Below, one piece after another: positions 4,118-5,325 of a stretch of 5,325 nucleotides of DNA (the first letter of the stretch is position 1; each line of letters starts with the position of its first letter). Both the position numbers and the translations under genes were made by a program. Under the pieces are notes generated by a model. It was not told where the DNA came from. It did no database searches and saw only the letters and a program-made list of their open reading frames with translations. The stretch is from Hyphomicrobiales bacterium. Its GTDB lineage: Bacteria > Pseudomonadota > Alphaproteobacteria > Rhizobiales > NORP267. The stretch lies in contig JAESRU010000135.1 in assembly GCA_016764455.1 (NCBI GenBank), forward strand, positions 29,848 through 35,172, given 5' to 3'.

Positions 4118-4483
4118 ATGCAGGAATTATTGATGCAATATCTGCCTATCTCGATTTTCATCGGGGTAGCTACGGTCATTGCCGTAGCTCTGATGGCATC
4201 ATCCTTTCTGATCGCCCATAAAAACCCCGATCCGGAAAAGCTTTCTGCTTACGAATGCGGCTTCAATCCATTTGATGACGCCCGCATGAAATTTGATGTG
4301 CGCTTTTATCTGGTAGCGATTTTATTCATTATTTTTGATCTGGAAGTCGCGTTCCTGTTTCCCTGGGCGGTCTCTTTCAAGGAAGTCGGCTGGTTCGGGT
4401 TCTGGTCGATGATGGTTTTTCTTGGCATCCTGACAATCGGGTTCGCTTATGAATGGCGCAAAGGGGCATTGGAATGGGATTAA
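4118..4483 (+). CDS. nuoA: NADH-quinone oxidoreductase subunit A
   Basis: A 121-residue membrane subunit of complex I, which couples NADH oxidation by quinone to proton pumping across the inner membrane. Three transmembrane helices are seen at about 10-33, 62-84 and 93-112. The conserved loop [20 protein letters not shown] (45-64) carries the marker cysteine C47 that sits near the quinone site. The second helix has the conserved acidic pair D74 and E76 ([12 protein letters not shown]). Length is typical. AGGGG at 4105-4109, eight bases before the ATG, supports the start. It is the first gene of the nuo operon, and its 3' end overlaps nuoB by 10 bases, implying coupled translation. The identification is secure. 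Confidence 0.97.
   Translation: MQELLMQYLPISIFIGVATVIAVALMASSFLIAHKNPDPEKLSAYECGFNPFDDARMKFDVRFYLVAILFIIFDLEVAFLFPWAVSFKEVGWFGFWSMMVFLGILTIGFAYEWRKGALEWD
4461..4466 (+). promoter_or_regulatory. Shine-Dalgarno sequence that sets the nuoB start
   Basis: AAGGGG inside the end of nuoA lies seven bases before ATG 4474. The alternative ATG at 4453 lies upstream of this site and cannot use it, which favours the shorter NuoB. Confidence 0.7.
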
Positions 4484-5049
4484 ACGATGGCCCAGTCGTA
4501 GCGCCTGCACCAACGGGGATCATTGATCCGCGCACTGGTCGGCCTGCTGGAGAAGACAGCGCTTTTTTCACCGACGTGAATGCCGAATTGGCAGACAAGG
4601 GATTTCTGGTCACCGCTACCGATGATCTCATCAATTGGGCCAGAACCGGCTCGCTGATGTGGATGACTTTCGGGCTTGCCTGTTGTGCCGTTGAAATGAT
4701 GCAGGCCTCCATGCCGCGTTATGATGTTGAACGGTTTGGCTTCGCCCCGCGCGGTAGCCCGCGTCAATCTGATGTGATGATCGTGGCGGGCACCTTGACC
4801 AACAAAATGGCACCGGCTTTGCGCAAGGTCTATGACCAGATGCCAGAGCCGCGTTACGTTATCTCCATGGGTAGTTGCGCCAATGGCGGTGGCTATTATC
4901 ATTATTCATATTCTGTAGTGCGCGGTTGCGATCGGATCGTGCCCGTAGATATTTATGTACCCGGCTGCCCGCCCACGGCGGAAGCGTTGGTATATGGAAT
5001 ATTGCTGCTACAGAAAAAAATCCGCCGTACCGGCACCATCGAGCGATAG
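4474..5049 (+). CDS. nuoB: NADH-quinone oxidoreductase subunit B (iron-sulfur cluster N2)
   Basis: A 191-residue peripheral-arm subunit that holds the last iron-sulfur cluster, N2, and passes electrons to quinone. All four cluster ligands are visible: the tandem C70-C71 in [11 protein letters not shown]135 in [10 protein letters not shown] and C165 in VPGCPPTAE. The segments [20 protein letters not shown] (81-100) and [22 protein letters not shown] are strongly conserved in the family. The N-terminal 45 residues are a variable extension. ATG 4474 is preferred over 4453 because of the Shine-Dalgarno between them; 4453 would add seven residues (MAQRGIG) and overlap nuoA by 31 bases instead of 10. 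Position after nuoA and before nuoC matches the standard nuo order. Confidence 0.97.
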   Translation: MGLNDGPVVAPAPTGIIDPRTGRPAGEDSAFFTDVNAELADKGFLVTATDDLINWARTGSLMWMTFGLACCAVEMMQASMPRYDVERFGFAPRGSPRQSDVMIVAGTLTNKMAPALRKVYDQMPEPRYVISMGSCANGGGYYHYSYSVVRGCDRIVPVDIYVPGCPPTAEALVYGILLLQKKIRRTGTIER

Positions 5050-5069
5050 GCATCACGGACCGTAAAGTC

Positions 5070-5325
5070 ATGGATGAAATGTTGCAGGAATTAAAAGACT
5101 ATCTGGACGGCGCACTTGCGGACGAAATGCTGTCCAGTGAGATTGCCGATAACGAGTTGAATCTTGAAATACAGATCGACCATATTTTGCGCGTCCTCAA
5201 ATTTCTGCGCGACGATAGCCAATGCCGGTTTGTTTGTTTCATCGATATTTGCGGCGTTGATTATCCAGGTCGCGAAAAGCGGTTTGACGTGGTCTACCAT
5301 TTGCTGTCGCCGCGCCAGAACCACC
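5070..5325 (+). CDS. nuoC: NADH-quinone oxidoreductase subunit C, N-terminal part (truncated by window end)
   Basis: The first 85 residues of the 30-kDa peripheral subunit of complex I, which packs against NuoD and NuoB near the quinone site. The family-typical block is FVCFIDICGVDYPGREKRFDVVYHLLSPRQNH (54-85), where the usual pattern is L.DI.GVDYP.R..RF.VVYHLLS. Residues 1-50 are a less conserved amphipathic start. ATG 5070 is 20 bases after the nuoB stop; GGA at 5057-5059 is a weak ribosome site. ATG 5079, three codons on, is an alternative start. The frame runs open off the window. A separate nuoC is more likely than a nuoCD fusion in this group, but the 3' end needed to tell is not visible. 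Confidence 0.92.
   Translation, partial: MDEMLQELKDYLDGALADEMLSSEIADNELNLEIQIDHILRVLKFLRDDSQCRFVCFIDICGVDYPGREKRFDVVYHLLSPRQNH

Noticed and set aside
4453..4473. Upstream NuoB start at ATG 4453
   Set aside because: The AAGGGG site at 4461-4466 serves ATG 4474, and the extra seven residues are read from the out-of-frame end of nuoA.
1..5325. CRISPR array, insertion sequence, toxin-antitoxin or phage-defence system
   Set aside because: No spaced direct repeats, transposase frame, terminal inverted repeats or recognisable defence domains were seen on either strand.

Overview
The window is a stretch of alphaproteobacterial chromosome. It holds the 3' end of lon, a hupB-type HU gene, tRNA-Val(UAC), a two-gene metabolic unit (CitE/HpcH-family lyase plus beta-hydroxyacid dehydrogenase), tRNA-Asp(GUC), a small unrecognised membrane protein, and the start of the respiratory complex I operon (nuoA, nuoB, partial nuoC). 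The alphaproteobacterial assignment rests on the lon-hupB-tRNA-nuoA order (my recollection of alphaproteobacterial genomes), the NuoA and NuoB sequence style, and the use of GANTC sites. The order could be Rhodospirillales-like, sphingomonad or a SAR116-like marine lineage; the sequence alone does not let me choose. All genes lie on the + strand.

Layout. 1-426 encodes the end of the Lon proteolytic domain with its Ser-Lys dyad, closed by a strong intrinsic terminator. 619-894 is HU, followed by a UUCG hairpin and a second, terminator-like hairpin. 966-1099 is a non-coding leader rich in inverted repeats before tRNA-Val. 1301-2254 and 2211-3110 are the overlapping lyase and dehydrogenase genes; their junction carries an 18-bp tandem repeat read in two frames. 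3111-3297 is non-coding and holds a probable tRNA-Asp promoter. 3485-3916 is a three-helix membrane protein that may be translated from a leaderless mRNA. 3917-4117 is the nuo promoter region, with three GANTC sites, two of them forming an inverted repeat. nuoA and nuoB overlap and nuoC follows after 20 bases.

How the genes work together. Lon and HU form a familiar neighbourhood (protein quality control and nucleoid architecture; HU-beta is a known Lon substrate in E. coli). The nuo genes build the proton-pumping NADH dehydrogenase. The lyase-dehydrogenase pair is the least conventional part. It looks like a two-step C-C cleavage and oxidoreduction cassette, reminiscent in family composition of E. 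coli garL-garR, set between two tRNA genes. Its substrate cannot be read from sequence. No mobile element, CRISPR array, phage gene or defence system is visible, and no gene-free stretch exceeds 300 bases.
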